This document shows positions 29,336 through 35,300 of a stretch of 64,000 nt of DNA, piece by piece (positions within the stretch are counted from its first letter, which is position 1; each line of letters begins with the position of its first letter). This stretch comes from Ascaphus truei. Taxonomy: Eukaryota; Chordata; Amphibia; Anura; Ascaphidae. The position numbers and the translations under genes are program-made. The notes under the pieces are model-generated. The model did not search any database and was not told the DNA's origin. It saw only the letters and a program-made list of their open reading frames with translations. The stretch covers positions 109,217,257 through 109,281,256 of the forward strand of contig CM071571.1 of NCBI GenBank assembly GCA_036426205.1. The letters run 5' to 3'.

Positions 29336-32300
29336 TGTATGTCTGTATGTCGTTATATATGTAGCACCATCTATGAACATAGCACGTCACAGCAGTAATA
29401 CATTTGACACATAAGGGGAATAAGCTCTTCAGACATAAAGGTAACATTAGAAAAAGGAGTCTCTGCCCCGAAGAGCTTACAATCTAAGTGGCAAGTAGGA
29501 AGAATCTACAGAGACAGTAGGAGGGAGTTCTGGTAAGTGCACTGCAAGGGGCCAAGTTCGATGTATGAGGTGATAGTATCAGCCATGGAGTTACCCATAT
29601 GCTTCGTTAAAGAGATGTGTTTTAAGGTGGGTCTTTAAAGGTGGAGAGAGAGGGTGCCAGTTGGATATTGAGGGGAAGGGCATTCCAGAGGTGTGGGGCA
29701 GTCAGTGAGAAAGGTTTTAGGTAGGGGAGGTCTTTAGATACAAAAGGGGTAGACAGGTGACATCCTTAAGCAGAATGCAAGAGTCGGGCTGGTGTATAGC
29801 GCAAAATTATGATCTGATCTTTTTGTATTGCTGCTGTTTTCTTGAATACATTAAAGAAGAAACTTGATGAGACCAAAAGGAAAATGCAAGTCTATCAATT
29901 TCTCCTATTTATTTTTTGAGTGCTGATCCAGTATGGTATTTTGTAGTTGTATGCATGCAGCGATATGGAAATACACTTACATGAAATAATGTCTCTTCAA
30001 TAGGGATAGGGGAGACTTCCTGGTGATACCTCAAAATTGGAGAAAAAAACAAATATAGTGTAACACCATTTTATTAACAAATACTTAAAAATGAGATTGA
30101 AAACTCACAAACAGCCAGCAGTTTAAGGCATTGAGAAGGATGCATCCAGAATCCACAAGCCGTCCTCCAGAATCCCTGGTTGTCAGTGTGGATCCTGCTC
30201 CAGCAGTCAGAGTAGTTCTTTGCAGGGATATATGCTGGAGCAGGATCCACACTGACAACCAGGGATTCTGGAGGACGGCTTGTGGATTCTGGATGCATCC
30301 TTCTCAATGCCTTAAACTGCTGGCTGTTTGTGAGTTTTCAATCTCTTTTTTAAGTATTTGTTAATAAAATGGTGTTACACTATATCTGTTTTTTTTTCTC
30401 CAATTTTGAGGTATCACCAGGAAGTCTCCCCTATCCCTATTGAAGAGACATTATTTCATGTAAGTGTATTTCCTATCAAGTTCAATCAAGGTTTTTTATT
30501 GTATTTTAAATACTTCTGATTGTGGTTTTTCCTTTTTTGTTTTCATGTGTCCCGGAGTTAAAGTGGAACCACGCGCCGGGGAATCCTTTTCTTTTATGAC
30601 TGTTACCTATAGAGTTTGGTGAATCACCTCTAAGAAACTCTGGCAGCAGGACTCCATCTTTTATGTGGGACTGAACTTTACATCTCATCTTAATTACGGT
30701 TGGGGCAACTATTTTTCTTTCTTTTGAATGATATCAAAGACAGGGCGAGTGCAAGTTCATTATATTTTTATTATGACATTCATAGATAACCACAGAAGGA
30801 ACGCATCTGGCAGGCGTTTACTGAGTAGATATGAAAGAATCACACCGCTCGATTATAGGTGGGGTTCAAGAATGACACAAAATTGTGCACATTTGTGTTA
30901 GGGAAATGTATTGCTTCTACATCTTCTAAAATACTGTCTAGTCAAATAAAATGTGGATGGCGAAAACATGATTATCAACAACCCAAAGTTGAAACATTAT
31001 TACCTTTGTACCGTTCATCTTCCGCCACCATCCTTTCAAACACAACTGTAACTACTTGTCGCACGGTGGCTGCCGCAGTGTTGTTGGTTATGGTATCTTT
31101 TGTGAAGTGCAGTCGAAAGCAAAGGACAATTGCCTGTAAAACAGAATCCGATACAAAACAAAAACACTTTATTGAAGATGTCATGCTGATGATAAAAGGA
31201 GTAACGATGTTCTGCTGTAAATTCCAGTTTCTCTCTACAAGGTTGTTTTCTCTAAGGCTAAGTCGCTGCTGCCGCAGACCGCGCGGAGGCGTCCCCGCGC
31301 AGCGCAATCACATTGCCTTAAGGCATTGATCACACCCATAGACCGCACAGGCGTGGGCGGCAGCAGGATGCGCGCGCGTTGTTCGAGGAATCAGTTGAAA
31401 CTGATTTCTCGGCGCGACGGGCAGGTCACGTGAGCGGTCCGCCCAATGAGGGTGAACCAGCTCTGTGACATCACTGTTACGCCCCTAGACACGCCCCCCC
31501 GGCGGCACGTCTAGCATGTCCAAAAAACGCACCCGCTTCACCCGGGTGACGTCACGGAAACGCACACCTCTGCAGTATGAACTGTGGATAGTGTAAAGAT
31601 ATCAAGATGCAACAAATACTTGGCAGAATGACCTTGTGTGCTTTTTACCAATGATGAGCTCTTACCCACAGAAGTGTTATTTGTAATAACATATTTGAAG
31701 AGGTTATGAGGGAGTTAGAGTGGTATCCAACCACTTGTGTATGTGTTGTACTCAGAAGCCACACTTCATAGTTGGACGTGTATTATGCATGTATAGCATT
31801 TTAATTTTCAGAGGGATCATCCTGAATATGAGCAGTATATGAAACATATAGGTAATGAGCATTAAGTACTGTGTTCACTTTTATAAAGTCTAGAAGTTTG
31901 TGAAAATTTTACTTTATTAGATAATTGTGTGTAAATCACTTCTATTTGTCGTTTTTAACCTACATTTCTTTCTTCCAGTAGCACAAGAGTATCAAATAGA
32001 TAACGTATTAAAAACAGTAACTGACTCAGTCAGAATGTTTTTCTTTACCGTTTAAAAAGTATCACTAAACTAGTACATACTGTTAGAAAATATTAATCAA
32101 ATCAAAAATAATGACAATATCAATCCCTAGTAAGTACCAATCAGAGACATAAGTATACAAATAATTAAATTCACACTCCTTTACAAAATAGTTGCCACAA
32201 TCGATTAGCTATATATCGCACAGAAAGTACCTTTGATAGGGAGTCATCATGAACAACAGTGTTGGTTGTTAGAAGTACCAGTACTGTCTGAAGCAGTTTA

Positions 32301-35300
32301 AGTTCCTCAAGACCATTTTCCATCAGCTGCCACAACATGTTGATAATGTTTCCTGCTGCAGCCTGCAAGAGTTTTTATTTTATTTTTTATTAATACATAC
32401 ATACCTGAGGAAGTTCCCTTAGTGGGCCAAAAACATTGTATTTTGTATGGACTACAATATATTTTCGTTTTGATCATCAATCGGCATAAGACTTCAGTTG
32501 GATGAAGTATTAAAGAGATATCTATATATCTATATATAATACTTCACCCAACCGAAGTCTGAATATTGTCTGGTTCAGACCATGTTGAACTAACTCCCGA
32601 TAGAAAGTCTCTGATTGCTATGAATTCTGATGTCTCCAGACAGCCCAGCCCCCTTGATAACTATGATGCCCCCTTTTTCATCACAGGATACAGTGACCAG
32701 GCCCTAGCCATTAAATCCATCATTAATAAACATTGGGGTACCCTCACCTTAGATCCCCTTATGTGTAATATTGTAAGAACAGGTCCGCGAGTAGTGTTTC
32801 GCAAGGCTCCAACGTTGGGAAACACATTGTCACCTAGTATGTTGAGACCCACTAAATCTGACAAGTCAAATTCTCTTTTTGCACAATTAATTTGTTCATT
32901 TAAATGTGGACGGTGCAAAATCTGCCCAAATATGGTCAAAGCTACACATTTCACAAACAGAGAAGGGACACGCAGATTCAAAATTCAATCTTATCTTTCA
33001 TGCACATCTAATTTTGTAGTGTACTTATTGACATGCCGATGTACTAAACAGTATGTTGGTTTAACGAGTTGGGTGCTCAATATTAGGGTCCTAGAGCACC
33101 TCAGGTTTATCCGCAATTAAGATATGTTTCACTCGGTATCTAGACACTTCAATTCATGCCCTTTGGGTTCAGCACTATCTCTCCAGTGTACTGCACTGGA
33201 GCAGATTGCCCTACCCTCTCGTGGAGGAGATAGGGTTAAAATCCTGCACCAGCGTGAGGCACACTGGATATTCACATTGAATACGCTGCAACCTAACGGA
33301 CTGAATGTAGACTGGGATTTAAGATGTTTTTTGTAATGTATTGCAATCTTTTATTCTGTTGATCTCTAGTTATTTTTAACTGCATTTTGTTTTTCCTTTT
33401 TAACTGCATTTTGTTTTTCATTTATTGTCATCTTCAGTCCTCCTAGTGGGGGTCTTTGTTATTGCTTCTTCCCTTTCTTCTCTTTTCTGTTTCTGTTTCT
33501 TTTTCTGTCATCTCCCCCCGGCTTCTCTTTCCCTCCCATTCCCCCTTTTTGTTTCCCCCTTCCTTCCCACTTCTTTTTCACTTTCCCCTTGTTTTCTTTC
33601 TCCCCCCCTCACCCCTCCCCCCCCCCCCCCACCCAATTCCCTTCTCCTCTTCTGGATGTGAACACCTTCTTATATGTCTTGAGCAATATGTTACCATTTT
33701 TATCTATTTTGGTGCATTTAATTGAAGATTAGATTTGTGTTCATCTACCACACTTACTATCCTTTATGTGTCCGTTTTTGAAGTGTTACTCAGTCTGTTT
33801 TTTTTTACATGTTAAGCCCATGTGTCTTTAGCTGTGTCTTTTTGGATACCCTTAGTCTTAGAGTTATCTCTCAGTTTTATCCTTTGGGTATGCTTACAAT
33901 CAGAGATACTCTATGTACTGGATTCAATCATTACATGTTAATGTTGATTAATTATTTTTTCTCTAACACAGTCATTCCCTGTGTGTTATGCACAGCTGTT
34001 ACAGGGCTAATCAGCCCCGGTTCGCGGGCTTTATTTAAATGTTGGGTTCTGATGCCACCTCCCCTACTCCAAGACGAAGCGCTGTAATAGCGTGAAATGC
34101 GTAGAGGAGGAGGTGGTGATGTAGCCTGCTGCCTAGTGTGTGTCTTATACCAATAAAGCCTTTTATTACCAGATTCGTTTGGACCTTGACTGATTGCTGT
34201 GGCGCCGGATTTTCACCGCTATTCATATTGAACTAATCCCTAAATACCAACGATAGTAGGAGTGAAAGACTTTACATATAGCAAAGGCCAGTCCAACCTG
34301 CCATTTATTTTTTTAGATGTGATTTCCCCCCCCCCCCTTTAATATGTGCATCAATACAATCCACACAATGATAAATAATTAGCGAAGTTGCCGATTGATC
34401 GGCGAAGATTCGGCTCAGGAGTTCACTAACTGGCTGTCAGTGCAGCAGAAGAGGACCAAAGATGCAAAATTCTGTGGGAGATCATTCTGTCAAGATCATG
34501 TGACCAGGCAGTTACTAGATACAATTGGTGCACAGCTAGAGAGAGGGCGGGGCTCAAAAAGGGGTTCGTCAGAGCCTGTTTCAGAAGAGGAAGGGGATGG
34601 GACTTTGTAAATGGTTGCTAAAGAAACAAAAAAAAATGCTTGTTACATTATAATACATTAAAAATGTTATTTAGACATTTTTTTTTTTTTTAATGCTACA
34701 AGTATTTTCTCATAGTAATACAATGGATTTATATAAAATAAAAAAATAAATAAAATAACATGATATAGGATATTGTTGGGTCTGCAGCTTTAAAAAGTGA
34801 AGTACAGTGCTCTGATGGTCTGTAATCACCTTACCTCAGACACCACTTCATGTGACATGAGTCGCTGTATAGCAGCAAGGCAAAGCTGAGTGATTTTCTG
34901 TTCTTTTGTTCCACAGCCCATGAGGAAAGGTTGAACTACTTCTGAACTGTTCTCCTTCAATGCTTCCATACGTAATAAAAAGAGAGATAAGTGAACAGTT
35001 ATGGCAACAGTTGTTTTCAACATTAAGCATTAAGATCTTAATACGAAAAAAATGCCCATTATTACAACAAGGAAAAAGGAAAAAAAAAACACTTAAAAAA
35101 CAGCCTTTGCTCTTTAAGCTTTTAGTTTTGTGAAAGATACAGAAATATTATTTCAAATAATAATATTGGAGATCTACATTTGACCATTTTCAAAAGCAAT
35201 TATTCTGTTTATTGATTTTTCATATGGAATTGGCCATAATAATTTGGTTTATCCAATTTTAGCATTCTGCAATTATCGTACAGCCCAGCTGATCCGAAAC

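Noticed and set aside
30074..30364. Two nearly identical 77-codon ORFs on opposite strands
   Set aside because: They are created by the palindrome. The peptide has no recognisable motif.
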